Below, one piece after another: positions 1-15,200 of a DNA stretch of 64,000 nucleotides. Source of the stretch: Plasmodium brasilianum (taxonomy: Eukaryota; Apicomplexa; Aconoidasida; Haemosporida; Plasmodiidae); NCBI RefSeq assembly GCF_023973825.1, contig NC_090125.1, positions 2,254,928 through 2,318,927 on the forward strand, given 5' to 3'. The stretch's first letter is position 1. Every line of letters begins with the position of its first letter. Position numbers and translations under genes: made by a program. The notes beneath the pieces are model-generated. The model saw only the letters and a list, made by a program, of their open reading frames with translations. It did not search any database and had not been told where the DNA came from.

Positions 1-283
1 AAGGTATAAGTAAGTGTATCCTTATACATTTTTACATATACATTTGTGTTTTCATATGTCCGCTTATATTTGGTGTAAGAAAATGCAAAATGGTAGAATA
101 TGAATTTAAAATGAGAAATGCATTAAAATTAATATTGTTCAAAATATAACTTTCGGTTAAAAAAAAATGAATAAATAAAATAAATGCTGCATATTAAAAT
201 TATCAATTGTAAGAGCATTGCATGAATATAAAAAACTATCCATTGTTTTCTTTACTTTGAATAACATATAACACGTTTGTATT
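1..283. other. AT-rich upstream flank, no gene seen
   Basis: This stretch is AT-rich and holds no convincing coding region on either strand. It precedes the first ATG of the spatacsin-like gene at 284 and probably carries part of its 5' untranslated region or promoter. The minus-strand reading frame crossing 157-375 overlaps exon 1 of that gene and is a shadow. Confidence 0.5.
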
Positions 284-3200
284 ATGGACAGTTTAATTTG
301 TTTAAAGTTGTTAAAAGCAAGAAAGAGAAATAACAAAAATAAGGTATATACTATTTTGTCGAATGAATGTAACAATATAATAGCTTTGCTTTGCCTAAAA
401 GATAATTATAATTATGAAGAAAAAAGATTTAAATTATATTTCAATTTTTTGAACAGTTATGGTAATGATTTCTTACTAAATAATAATACAATAGACTGTT
501 TCTGGATTAGCTGTGATAATGATATATTTACAAAAGGGAAAAATGTAAAACATCAGATTCCTATTCTGGTTAAGTTAAAAAAACGTTCAAAATAATATTT
601 TTATAAGTTTTTATTATTTATTTTATTTTTTCGTTTGCGTTATTTTCTTAGATATCACAGCAACATACTCTCTTGAGTTTCTATAATTTTTCCCATGTCG
701 ACAAAATAAATGCACGTCTAGAAAATTGTGAAATAATGTACAGTTAAAAAAAAAAAATAAAAATACATACATATATAAAATTATTTAAGTAGGTTGTAAA
801 AACTGTATATGTGTGATTTTAATTTTAAATTTAATAAAGTGGCATGTACATTATTTTCGCCTATCTAATATATTGTTCGCTCAATTATTTATTTACCATT
901 TTCAGAATTCAAGAAAACTCATTGCAATTTGATATTTATAAAAAGACACGCCGAAATATAATTGAAAAGAACAAGTTGTATAATTTTTATATTACAAACG
1001 AAAAATTATTTCATTTTGCCATATCTATAAATGTAAGAATGTGCTAATGATGTGAAGATCTGTTAAAATAAAAAGAACATAATAAATGTATATATATATA
1101 TATATATTTTATTTTATTTTTTTTAATGTGTAGAGAAATCTCTCTATTTTAGAATCATTCAGTGAAAAATTTGTAAAAATAGTACTGAAGGCGGAAAAGT
1201 AATTGGAATAATGTAAAATTTCTATTACATGATATATGTAGCATGAAGAAATAAATTCGTATAGCTCTGTTTTAATTATATATAAATAAACTCAAATGTA
1301 ACTATATTCATTTTTATAGCTGCCTTTTTATTATATTAAATGATATCGCGTGTATAGAATTTGTCTCCAATGGATTCAGGTGAAATTGATAAATATGTTA
1401 TACAGAGGAATGAATAAATATGTATATATATGCGTGAAAACACATGCGCATATATGAATATATGTGTTTGAATATTTATATATATATGTATGGATTGTCC
1501 TCATTATTTTCCATACATCGGTGAACTAGGTATTTACTGTTTTTCCCAATTTTCACCGTATACGTATTATATGAATCAGTTCCAATATATGAATAATTCC
1601 ATATTCTTATATATTTGCAGCTTGAGAGCAAAGAAGGTGTTTGCCTTACAAAATATTTTGATGAAGGTCGATAATTATGTTTTCATTCAGAAATGTATTT
1701 GCAGGTAGTGATAAATATACTTCTATAACATAAATAATTAAGAAAACACGTGATATAATTACAATTAATTTTTCTTTTTTTTTTTTTAATTTTTTGTAGA
1801 AATGATATCATGTTTGTTTTAACATTCACACACCAACAATTTTTGCTCATTTATAAGGAGGAAAAGCCTTGTGTGGCAATAAATATAAATAAGCACAGTA
1901 ATTTGTTTTAAATTATTTATTATTTTTTTTTTTTATACTAATTTCTTATTTGCTGTTACCTGAACTATCAATAATTATGTGCTCATATGATAACACTCTA
2001 CGCTGATCATTAATAATATTAAGAATAAATTTTGTTTTCAAGTTGAACTTTATTTTTTTTTTTTATAGTTTGCACCATTTTTAACGACTTCGAAGTTAGC
2101 CATGATATGTCAAATGTGCTGCTGATTGATATGCGTAATCAAATTTGGATCTTTGATATAAATGTGTAAGTGTATAATTGGAAAAAAAAATTAGTAGAAT
2201 AAAACATTTTAAAGTTAAGTATATGTCTTGTAATGGTAACAAAATTTAAACGCACAGCAAAATGTACTATAATAAAGGTGTCAACATAGGGTTACCTCTA
2301 TTTGTTTGATTTGCCTCTAACAACGTTTCTAAGATTTAACTTATAACTTTTACCTATTATATTTTACGTCTTCTATTTTCTCTTTTATTTATTTTTTTTT
2401 CATTTTAGATACTGCAACTTAAATTTGGAAGGGACAAGGAATACAAAATTTTTAGGGAAAAAGAAAAAAATAAAAAATGTTGAAATGCACTCAATGCATT
2501 GTAAAGAGGAACCATTTAGGTACTTGGAAATTGGTGAAACAGAGAATTGTCTAAATGAGATTTATGGAATACAGAATAACTATCTTCATAAAAGGAAAAA
2601 TGAATACAGAGTTAAGTTTAATGGGGAGTCCTATTTTCCTGATTTTTTTAATTTAAGACAGAAAAAAGTGTACATAAATAGAAACTTAAGAAAAGATATA
2701 GATAACAACATAAGTTTAATGAATTATAAAAAATTAGAAATTTCTAAATATGCATATATAATTGATGAAATTAATCAAAGTAATGAAATAATTGAAAGTA
2801 ATGAAGTTAATGAAGTTAACGAAATTAAAGATATATATAAAGATAGGAAAACAATGTATCAGACGCTTAAGGAGGATAAATCATTAAATGAAAGGGGAAA
2901 GAATTATAGAGGGAATTCTGATATGATATATATTTACGAAGAAATTGAAACGTCTAATTGTTGTATTAACTTTTCCAAGCATTATAATGATTTTCGTTAT
3001 ACCAGTCAACACCAGGATGATAATACCAATAGTAGTAATGTATTTGAATATGCAGATTATGGAAAGAACAAAGAAAATATAAGAGAAGGATTACACCGTA
3101 ACAATTCTGATTTTTACATTGATATAAAGCATAATTCTTTTCAAAATGAGGATATTTATAGAAAGGTGTTAAAAGAAAAGAGAGGTAAAGAAATAAAAAT

Positions 3201-6200
3201 GAAATATGTGTACACATGTAAGCAATGTAAAATCTGTACTAGGACTCATGTTGATGATTACTATAGTTGTAATGTAAAGGAAAATACTAAGAATTACGTC
3301 TCTAGTGAGGAAAATAACAAGTCAGATAACTACAATGAAATGGATTTAAATTTGGAAGAGTCTATTAATTACCTTAATAAAGTGTTACCTAGATACATAC
3401 AACACATTCACGTGTACAACTATTCTAATGACGTAAAAAATTTATTCTTAATTAAATGTTTCCAAATGCGTTTTTTAGAACATCGAAATAATGTTAAGAA
3501 GAAAAACATGCACCATAAAAGTTTTCTATACAATAGAAGAGTGTATAATACCAAAACATACGTGTGTGGGAATTACATTTTCGTTGAATTTTTTTTATTA
3601 AAAAAGCATACCAATATGTATAAAAGTTACCTAGTTGTTTTGAAGAAAATAAAAAAAATAGAATTTTTATTTATTTTGAAGAATTACAATTATTTTTACG
3701 TAAATAACAAATCACATGCTATCTTTAATATTGAAAATGTATTATGTAGACTAATATTTAAAAATTACATGAACGCGCTAATTAGTATCAGTTCATACAA
3801 TAAGGTAAGTAAAGCGGAAAATATTCTGAAACTAAACAGCTTTAAAAGAAGTTATTACTATTTTATAATGATGTACAATGGACTTTTAAATAAGGACATA
3901 ATTTTAATTAAAAACAGTTTAAAGATATTAAAATTTAAGGAGACCTTATTGTTATGTAGATTACTGTTTCATTATATTTGGAATAATTTCAATTTAAAAT
4001 TAATTTTTTTTTATTTTATTGATTACTTTTCATTTATTAATCATGTTTGGAAAGGAAAAAAATATAAAAGGAAATTACAACATTTTATTAGAGAAATAAA
4101 GTATAAAAAGGAATTTATACAGATATATATGTCCATAGCACTTAAAAATATTTTCGATATAGTAGACGTAATTGGCAGAAAGATTCTCTGTTTTGGAAGT
4201 TCTAACGAATTTAAAAATTATGGGATGCAGAATTTTTTCGTTACCAACCAGAGGAGTGTGGAGCGACAGGAGCTTCATAATTTAGAAAATAATAATAATA
4301 TTGATGGTATTAATAGCAATATTAATAGTATTAATAATAATAGAAGAAAAAAAGAACTGTTTGCAAAAAATGATATGACTTGTTTGAAAGCTCGAGAAAG
4401 TCATAGACATCCTTTAACAAATGGTGCTAATAATATAAAAAAAAAAAGAGAAGAACTTACTGTTGCACCTGAGTACTGTAGATTAGAACAGGGTAAATTG
4501 GATGATACCAATTTGACGTACCACTGTATATATGGAAAAAAGCAGAAGGAATGGAAAAGGGAAGGTATAAAGGAAGATAATGTGGAAATGAAAGACAAGG
4601 AGAAAAGAGAAGATGAAATAACTTTTATTAAAAATAAAAAGAATAATTCTAGTGCTTCCTTTAGAAATTGTAACAACAGTATGAGTAATTTAAAAAGTGA
4701 CAAGGTACAAATAAACAAAAACTTAAGTATAAAAAGACAGTCCGATGTATACATGATCGATGTGAAGACAAAAGATAGAATATATAGCAGCAGTAAAGGA
4801 AATAATTGCAATATAAGAAATAACAAGTATAGTAACATATTTGAGGTGTATCATTTTGAAAAAATTTGCTTTCGATATAATTATAATTTATTTTTGAATA
4901 AAAAATACAGTATGGAAATATGTTCAATAGCGTTAAAGTTTATTATTTTATTTATAGATCACTTTGCAAAAAAACAAGAAATGAAAAGAAGAATAATCAA
5001 AAGGAAGAACAGTAAAATATTCTTAGAAATGAACAAATATATATATTTTATTAAAATTCTAATGAATGTACTATCCAACAATTATTCAACAAATATCGAG
5101 AAGCAGAGAAAAAGGAATGTAAGTAGAATGAGTCATGAGGGGGACGGAAATTTTTTTCTTGTTTCAAATAATGCATTACACGTTTTGAACTTTTTTAATA
5201 ACACTTATTTTAATGTGTATAAAATGTTTGGAGCTATATCTGATATATTATATGTAAAAAAATCTCAGAACGATAAATTAAATAAGCTACTTTTTAAAGC
5301 AGATAGCCATTTTGGAACGACTATTAATACGAAAGAAAAATGTGGTGAGGATAAAAGAACAATGCAGGATAAATATGAGCCTTTTTTAAAAGATGTGTTA
5401 GGTGATAGTACAAATAGGAACTACTGTCAGGGGAATTATTTATGTACTACAGAAACACATGCCGTATGTGAGTACGTAAACAGTTCAGAATTAAAAGATA
5501 AACGAAAAAGTAGTACATCAAAAAAAGCGAATATATCAAATGTAATTAATTTGATGGAAAATAAAAAGAGGAATTATAATGCAAATGAGGGTGTTGGTTC
5601 CACTAAGGAGAGTATCAATATATGTAGAAATGAAAATAATAGAAGTAATAAGAGCATGAAGTATATAAGTAACGCTAGATGTATCCCCTTGAATTGTAAA
5701 TATTACAATGATAGAAATTTCAGGGATTTCCTTTTTTATTTATGTTACTCTTTTATAGCAACTACAAGAAAGAAAAAGAGAGTTTCCTATTTTCATATAA
5801 AGGATGCTTTACATGAGGAAGTAACTAATTGCAACCGTTTAATTAATGATGAACATAGTTTTAGTACTATTGTTTATAATATGTTTAATAGTAAAGATCT
5901 GAGTACTATTATTTATTATATATATTCAAAAAAATATGAATTTTTTTTTAATTTTATGTTTTTGTATTTCAATTATTATGTGCTTTACAATTACTTTATA
6001 AAGGGAAGAAATAAATTCATTAAGAAAATTGATTATTGTTCTATTCAGAAAACTAGCATTACTAATGATGTTTATCGAAAGAGTGATAGGGTATACATAA
6101 GTAAGACAAATGATGAAGAGAAAGAAATAAAAAAAAAAAAAAAACGAAGAAAGTTGGACTATACCTTATTTTTTAACAAAATACTGAATGAAATTATAAA

Positions 6201-9200
6201 TGATGGTACAATTATTAATAAAGGCGAAATGTATAATTATAGAACCTTCTTTAATTATTTGTTCTTAGATAGTGAAAATAGTAAATTAGTTGAGCAGAAG
6301 AAGAATGAAAATAGGATAAAACGAAATATCATGATAGGTGCAACGTGTAATGATAAAAATAGCAGCACCAATCTTATTAGAAGTGGTAAATGCTTTTTTA
6401 ATAAAGAAATAAATAATGTAGAAGATTTCATTGTAACGAGGAACGATAATTGTACTAGCACTGCCGGAGGTAGTTTCTTTATGCGTACGCATTCAGATTC
6501 ACAGAGTAGATCTACTAACATTAACGGTGTATATAACCCTGTCAGTGGTAAACTGCATAATTTGAATAACCGCAACTGTGCAGTGGGTACTCATAACAAT
6601 AAAGTAAAACTAAGATATCTAATTTTTCAGATATATCAAATGTATGATAACTTAAATAATAGTGTTACAAAGTTAAAAAAGAATATAGATGTAAATAATT
6701 TAAGTACAATTTTTAGTTTTCATTATGATATGAAAAATATTTTGAAAGACTACTTATTCCGTATAATTGTATTAATGTATAAATTAATACTTAAGGATAA
6801 AAATAAAAGTAATAAATATTTTAAAGAGTACATAATGAATCATTTAATTAATAATGTGAAGATTCCTTTTAGATTTATACATTTGAACCCGCACAAAATT
6901 TTAATAAATTATTATGGTACTATTATATATAGACTTATGTGTAACAATATAAGTCATTACTTGAATGTATGTATATATATACTAAAGATATTATGCATAG
7001 ACGTTCTGAAGTTTTTTAAAATGATAGCTTTTTATACACTAAAAAAATATATTAGAAATAATCTGTTGTTATTTTTGTTTAAGAATAGTTGTACACTAAG
7101 TGTAAAAGATAAAAAGGCAATTAAATTTATTTCCATATTAGAAATATTTTATAGAAATAGTTCTTATATCTCTGAACATAATTGTTCATATACAAATTAC
7201 ATTTTTAATAGAAATATTTTTAAGTTATACCAGAGCACATTTTTTTTAGCTGCATTAAAAAAAAAGTTATACTCCACTGGTTATAACTATATGTATGATA
7301 ATATATATAAAGAGAAAAATGTGTTAACTATTTTTAAATATTTAAATATTTACAATGAATGCTGTTCTTATAACAGCTGTGCATTTCTTAATTATTTTAA
7401 CATGGCTTCCTATCTATGTACCCCTTTTATCATTCGGAATTTTTACTGCCTTTATAAATTTCGAAGTGCAAAAGATAATAAGAGAGAAAAGAGAAAAGAA
7501 TATAAACTGTATGAAGCCACTTTAGTTCTAAAAAGAGCACTTTTGCAGAAAGGCATGAATCATAAGAGGAAGAAGAAAGAGGGGAAAATACTTATAATTA
7601 ACAGGTGTTACTGCTTTAGAAGAAAACATAAAGTGAGTGCAAAGTATAGTCATAATAATAAGAGGATGAAGAAGTTGAAGAAAATGTGGAAGAAGACTAA
7701 AGAAGGTAACAATGAATTCCTTTTTATCAGTAACGAATTACCAAACCACAAATACAATGGAGATGTTGCTATTCTTAAGGAAAATAAAGTATACTTGAGC
7801 TCAAATGAAAAGGTAAACATTTATATACCACATATAACACATAAGTACTTTGAACATTTAGAAAAAATATCTCATTATAGTGAAGGAAAGGAGGAAACAA
7901 ATTATTATATATCTAACCTCGGCATTAACGGTAATAATATACTATTAGAAGATTATTTAACAGAAATAAAGGGAAAACAAAAACTGGAAAAACTAAAAAA
8001 AGAGTCAGTGGAGAAAAATAAAAGAATGGTAAATAATGTAGCAGAAATTAAGTATCCTATGAACTCATATGACTCTCACAATGGTAGTATAATTTACTGT
8101 AAAAAGAATGCTAATAAATTTGCTAATTGCTATTTTACAAACAAAAGGAATAACACTAATATAATTACATTTAACATGGCAAAAAATTGGATTAAATTAA
8201 AAGGAGAAGAAGTCGATGATTTAATGTTTATCAGTTACAAGGATCTTAAGAATAATATTATTAGTGAAAAATATAAAAATGACATAAAAAAAAATTTATA
8301 CAATATAAATAAGAAAAAAAAAAAGACATGCTACTATTACGATTTTAATAATTATGATAATGAATGCTATTGCTATACCTGCAATTCAAGAGAAAAGAAA
8401 AAAAGAGAAAGAAGTAAAAAAGGTACAAAAGAAGAAAACAAATCACAAGTTGATTATAACTATAGTAACGTTGATGGAACTGATGATTTTATTATGCGTA
8501 ATAATCAGATTATTGAAAATGTTTCAGAAATTTTGTATAAAGACAAAGTTTTTCCAAATGACCGGAATGCACAAACTTCATATATAAATAATACAATTAT
8601 ATTTGAAAAAGAAAAAGATAAAAACAGAAGGAAAGAGAAATCCTATATATGCAAAATGAATGTTCTACATCAAAATGAAGCAGACAAAAACAACAATTGT
8701 TTTGTTAACAGGAAAAAAAAACAAATCAAAGCATGTGTAGCTCTACCATTATTCAAAAAAAGAAAAAATTCAAATGAATGTAACAAATATAATTATCGCA
8801 TAATACCTTTTAATGTTTCCAACAATGGTGCATATTTATGTTGTTCCTTAGTTATGTTAAAAACGATAAATAAAAGCATTATGATTAGAATTGTTTTAGA
8901 AAATAGGGGATTAAACTTCTTGCATTTTTTAATGAAATATTTTACTAAAAAGATAGAGAATGATTCTGCATCAGCCAAAATAGACATACATGGGCGGAAA
9001 TCGGAGCAAGTTGCAAAAAACCGGATACAGAAGGAAGAGGCAGACATAGAGGTAGACATAGACGTACATGTAAACGAGAATGAAAACGCAAACGCAAGTG
9101 GAGCAGAAAAAAAGAAAAAAAGGGAATACAATCGTTTCCCCAAAAGCTTGAAGTTAGGAAGGAATTCTTTACATGCCTCCATTCCGAATAATAAAAAATA

Positions 9201-12200
9201 TAATGGTCACTCCTTACGTAAAACATGTCATGAAGACAGAGTGAAAAGTGATAAAAGGCATACCACGGATAGGCGACTAAGTACAAGTGTTAACACAATT
9301 TACAAACATATACTTTTAAAAAGTTGCAGTAACGGAAAAAAAAAAATAGAGGTAAAAAATCTGTTTTATGAATTAATAAAACTTATTAACATAAAATCGT
9401 ACAACTACAAAATTTTCGTATATATATTAGAATACTATATAGATAACATTAACCTATCAGCTGTATTTACCCTTCTATTTACGCTAAAATATTTCAGCGG
9501 TAATTTTTTCAGGACACTTCATAAATCAACATCGTTTAATTTTTATGAAAATTTTAAAATTATCAGAAGAGACAAAAAGATGAGTAGAGCACCCGATCAT
9601 TATGACAACACATTTAATGATAAATTGGCAAATAGTCCATTACTTTATGAACATGAAAAAAAAACTATAACGATGGGGAATAAAAATAAAAAAAGAAATT
9701 TTTTGTTTTTAAATGCGTATGAAAGAAATTTCTTAAAAATTATAGTCTACATTCAAAACCATTTAATACATGAACCAGTATACTTTATGTATGACTACAT
9801 TGAGTCTGTTCTAGAGTCTTATGGTATATTTTTGTTTAAATTTGATTTTTTATATAAAATAAAATTTTTAAATAATTCAAAATGTAAGGAAAAATGGTTA
9901 ACAGGAACAGGCAGGAGGAAATGTTTACAAAGGAATGTGTTGAACATATTAGATGTCGTTGCATGGAAAAAGTATTTAAAAAGGGGGAAAAAGTTGAATA
10001 AACGTAATTTGGAAATATTTTCTTCAAGAAATTTGAGAAGTGGTCGGAAGAACAATAAATATATTTATTATAATATTATGGTAAAGCTAAGTAGAAATTT
10101 CCTATGTTTTAATTATTTATCCTATCAAGACTTTAATAACCGATTTGGTGTCAATATCTCCTTCGGGAATAATGATAATCTTTTGGAATATAATAAAAAA
10201 TACATAGCATGTAATGAAGTAAACAATCTGCACAAGTATATTTTGAACTATTATTTAGTTAATCAGAGCTTAACAGGTATGTATTTTTTCATATTGTACA
10301 ATAGGAACTTGTTTCGTTCTTTTATAAATTGTAATTATTTAGTTAAAAGGATTTACAATAATAAAGAAAAGAATATTAGCTTTTTTAAAAGATCCTTGAA
10401 TACATGCGTGTCATACACGTATTGTTATATTTACTCGCAATTACGTAATAATATCGTCGCTTTGTCTTTATACAACTCTGCAATTATAGTCACTTATGAA
10501 TTGAATAAACATATTAAAATGGAGAAATGTAAGAAAATACATTTAAGTCAAAATAATGCGTACTTAGAGGAAAATGATGATACATGTAAAATGCAGTTTA
10601 TTCAAAGAAGGGCCACATTTATAAGTGAGAACACATGCTCATATGCGTATTATAATAATGTAGATATTACAATGTCAGAAAAGGAATTTACAAAGCCAAT
10701 TTGTATTCATAAATATGCTTCTAACCAGGAGAGCGAAATTTTAAATGAAGGCTTAAATAATGGAGAAATAAATAAAGAGAATAATGAATTTGTATATATA
10801 TATGACATACATCGTGAGCCTTATTTATTATTAAGGAAAGATAAAGACAATATAAGCTATATACCTCTATACATCCTAAGTTTTCTGAACGTAAAATTAT
10901 TTCTTTGCATATTTATGTTTAGCAATATTGACATATTTGACTTGAGAAAAAACAAACCGAATAGCCCTTTATATATAAGCATATACTACTTTAAAAAATT
11001 AACGAAATGTTTCATTCCTTCCATATATGAAGCCTACTTTTCAAACAAGAAATATCTGAAGAGGAGTATAAGAATCAAATTAGAGAGTGAAAAGGCGACA
11101 AATAAAGAGCTCTTTAAGTTAGCTATACAAAATTTAAAAAAGTATAAAGAGAATTACCTAAAAGTGCAAAGACAAAAAAACAGTAATTCCTACAATAGCA
11201 CTGGTAATTCTTCTATGAGTAACAGTTGTAGAGTCCCTAAAAGTTATAGTTACAACTTTTGTTTTGAGAATATACCTATAATAAAAGAAATAAACAAAAA
11301 TAATTTCATTTATAGAGGCAAAGATAAGTTTAAACTAGTACAAAATATTCTTAAGGTTAACAAGCCTGGTAATGACTATCATAATGTGAAGAAACGTGTA
11401 CATATGTCTAGAAAGGAGGTTGATTATAGTTATGATTTTTTCTCATATAATAGGGTTATTTCACTAAAAACGTTGTTAGAAAAAACTGTTGATGTTTGTT
11501 TCTTTAAAAGGTATTTTTCTCCTTTTTCAATTTTTAAAAATATATTTTTAAAAAAAAAAAAAAAAAGTAACAAATTGTTCAGTGTTGATAGTACTAATTT
11601 GAAATATGCAATAGATGATATGAATTCTGACACAAATAAACTAAACAAAAAGGAAGTGAAACAAAATTTGTTTTTCCTCTTTTGTAATAATATAATGAAG
11701 GATGATAACAGGATGGGGAAAATATGGAATTATAAGGAATTCTTTTCTCACGTAAGAAGGAACAAGAAAGAGGATAATTATATCACATATATATCAAAAA
11801 ATAACAATACTGAATTAGAAAATATTAAAATAGAAAATGAAAACGATAAAAATTGTATCAGTTCTAAAGTCGACATTTACAAAAGGGGAACCATAGAAGA
11901 CGACCACCATGGGGTACAAAATAACAGACGCATTTTAAAAAAAGATCATTTTTATTTTTTAAAATATTTTAACATAAAGTATTTTTTAACTTGTTGTCAG
12001 CCTTTAATAGCTTATCATATATTAATTATAAATCACGCATTTTATAGACATAATAAACCAGACAATTTATTAGCATACTTATCTATTAACAGTGGTGATA
12101 TAACATCATTAAATGATTATATTATTAATAATCATATTAATTTACCTTTGAATTTAGAAGAAGAACTAAAAAAAGTAATAAATGACATGTGTCTACAATT

Positions 12201-15200
12201 ATGTATTTTTTATTTTAATAATAATGATGTGTTGTGTTCACTTTTGTGCTTCTTAGACTTATGTAATGTGAATGTAGAAAAATTAAAAATGTATGTGCTT
12301 AGCATGAAAAGCATATATTATTATTTTAAAAAAAATTACAAAAAAAAATTTTTTTTTGATAAAATGATAAAAAAATGCTTTGACTTTTTTGAAATCAAAA
12401 ATATTTCCATTGAAGATTTTTACAAAAGAAAAAAAAAAGTATTTTATGAAACTTTTACTCTGGTAGATATAAACTATTACGATTTATTTAAGAGGAGCTT
12501 TGTTGAGTTAATTATTATTAAATTATTTCTTCAATTATCAGAAGGAAATGAAAAATCAGACAATATACCTAACAATGGAAAGGATAATTTTGCAGCTAAC
12601 CCATTTGGTAGTAGTAGTAATAGAAGTAGTAGAAGCTGTTGTATTAATGCAGAAAATGTCCAAATTAATTTCAAGCGTCATAATGAAGATATGAGCACAT
12701 TAGATACCATCAATGATAAGGAAAAAGCTAAAAGCATGGAAAATACTACCAATTATAAATATGATAACAAGTGTAATGATAATGTGTCAACAATATATGG
12801 GGGCGTGGAAAAAATGTTACATGGTGAAGCAAACAAAACCTGTAAGGAAGATTATGGAAAAAATATAAATCTGGACAGAATTCATAATGAGGAAGAAAAT
12901 TTTAGTAATGAAGCATACAAGGATGTATACGATTTGGAAATAAGTAAACATGGTAATGAGATAAACACTGAAGACGGTTATATTATTAAAGAGAAGACAG
13001 GGAAATTTTTTATTTTATTTCTCCTTGAAAAATCAATACATTATAGATTAAAAGAAAAGAAGAGAAGAAGAAAGAAAAAATATTTTAATGGTTTTTTTTT
13101 GAATATCATCTCTCTCTATTGCAAAATTAATAGAGTGCATCAATCGTTGACATTACTGCATATCTTAAGTAAAAAAAATGATATATTTATTTTTTTCTAC
13201 GAATGTATTGATAAAAAAATTGATCTAAGAACGTGTAAGGATATTATTAATTTGTACACAAAAAATAAATACACCAAAAAACATATACTTACATTTTTAA
13301 ATCATATTAAGATAAATGCCCATGAGATAATGAAAATTCAAATGAGAATTAAAAATAAAAATGAAGATCACATGAACAGTTGTAGTGGTAGAAATGATAG
13401 TTGTTACACTGATGTACATGGGAACTGTTCAACCACAATATTACTAAAAAAAATGAAAAACATTTTTACCAGGAATACGTCCTTTTGTAATAACGAGAAT
13501 TCTATTAACCATTCTAGCAATACTGTCATAGAGTTACTCTATTATATCATATACAATAATTTTGATTATAAAATTCTTCAGAGTGTTATAGAAGTTGTAC
13601 TCAAGAATAATGTATACTATACCAAATTTTATATATATCTAACTGCTTATGTTCAATTTGTATTTCGAAAAAATTATCCCTACTTATTTGTAAAAGGATG
13701 TAAAAATATTGTAGAAAAATTATATAATCTCAAATATAATGTGATTACAAGGTTAAAAAAATATGAACACATTTTCCATCGATCTTTTAACTCCTCTGAG
13801 GATTTAAAATTTTTTTTGATATTTTTTAAAAAGAAAGAAGAAGAATATAACAGTATAATTACTTTACTAAAAAATATGTGGTTTTTCTTACAAATTGATG
13901 AATACCTATTATTTTTAAAGAATTTTCAAATTATAGATATAAATAAATTAAAATTTTACAATATCGTACAAAACCTAAAAGAATATAAAGAAACCAGTTT
14001 AGAATTATTTTTTGATAAAATTAAAAAAGAAGAAATAACATATCTTTTAATTTTTTTTCTTATTTCAAATGATATATTTAATTTATTAGACAGATTCTTC
14101 TACATTTTTTACTTTGATGAACCGATCATTTGCTTAACTAATTTTGTAAAATGTATAAAAAAATATCAATTTTCAAAAGCAGAATACTATCTTAGGCGCC
14201 ATTATAATAAATATATTAGAAAGAATAGAAATATTAACAAGCATAATTTATATTATATATTTTTTACTCATCTCATAAATTATTTGTTCATGAACCATTC
14301 CCATGTACGGTAATACCTACAAACAAATGTAATAGCACGCATATACATACTTATGTATATATATGTATAAATATAATTCAAACGAATACCACTTCAAAGT
14401 TGTGAAGTTATTTATCAATATGTGTCTGTGTGTGTATATGCACATGTAGCGTACAAAGAATGTCATGAGTACGTATATATATATATATATATATGCATGT
14501 ATACTTATATATATATATATATGCATGTATACTTATATATATATATATATGCATGTATACTTATATATATATATACAAACATAATGCCATCGGTAAACTT
14601 ACCATTGCACAACCATTCTTAGGTATATCATACTGAAGATGCTGGTACGAACACATCATGACTGCAAGTACAACTTTGATTTTTACATACACAAGGCAGT
14701 AACAAATTTTAATCTAAGAAAAGATATTTTCCCTGGAATATTTGAGGTTTGTGAAGACTTAATAAATAGTAAAAAGTTTGCACATGTAAAAAATATGCTT
14801 AACGATATATATGTGTCATTAGACAATTGTTCCAAGTATGCTTTTGCTTTTGACAAATTGCATATAAAACGAAACAGATTTATTCTGTTGCATTACACAT
14901 GTTTCAAATACTTCTTGCATATAATAAAAGATAGAAGATATATAGATGATTACATAATTTTGCTATATAAAATTTCAAGTTCTTTCCATTATTCGAACGT
15001 TATTTTTCTCATATTCCTTTTGAATTATTCATATACTTTTCAATTTGCGCTATGCATTTACGACCAAACAGCCATATTATTATTATGTATATATTTAATA
15101 AACATTTTAAAAAAGGAAATAAATCAAAAATGCAAAAATATGAAAAGGAGGAGAAGCATGTTTGAATATGTAGACAAAAAAATTAGAGTGGTCATAAATT

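Noticed and set aside
8793..9286. Antisense frames of 113-129 codons within the spatacsin-like gene
   Set aside because: They are reverse readings of a long coding exon; their Phe/Ser/Leu-rich content mirrors the Lys/Asn/Glu codons of the real strand.
2425..14313. A stand-alone 3,962-codon gene starting at 2425
   Set aside because: The codon at 2425 is TTG, not ATG, and the frame begins at an acceptor at 2407-2408. Phase-consistent exons upstream, and a donor overlapping its stop, show it is the ninth exon of a larger gene.
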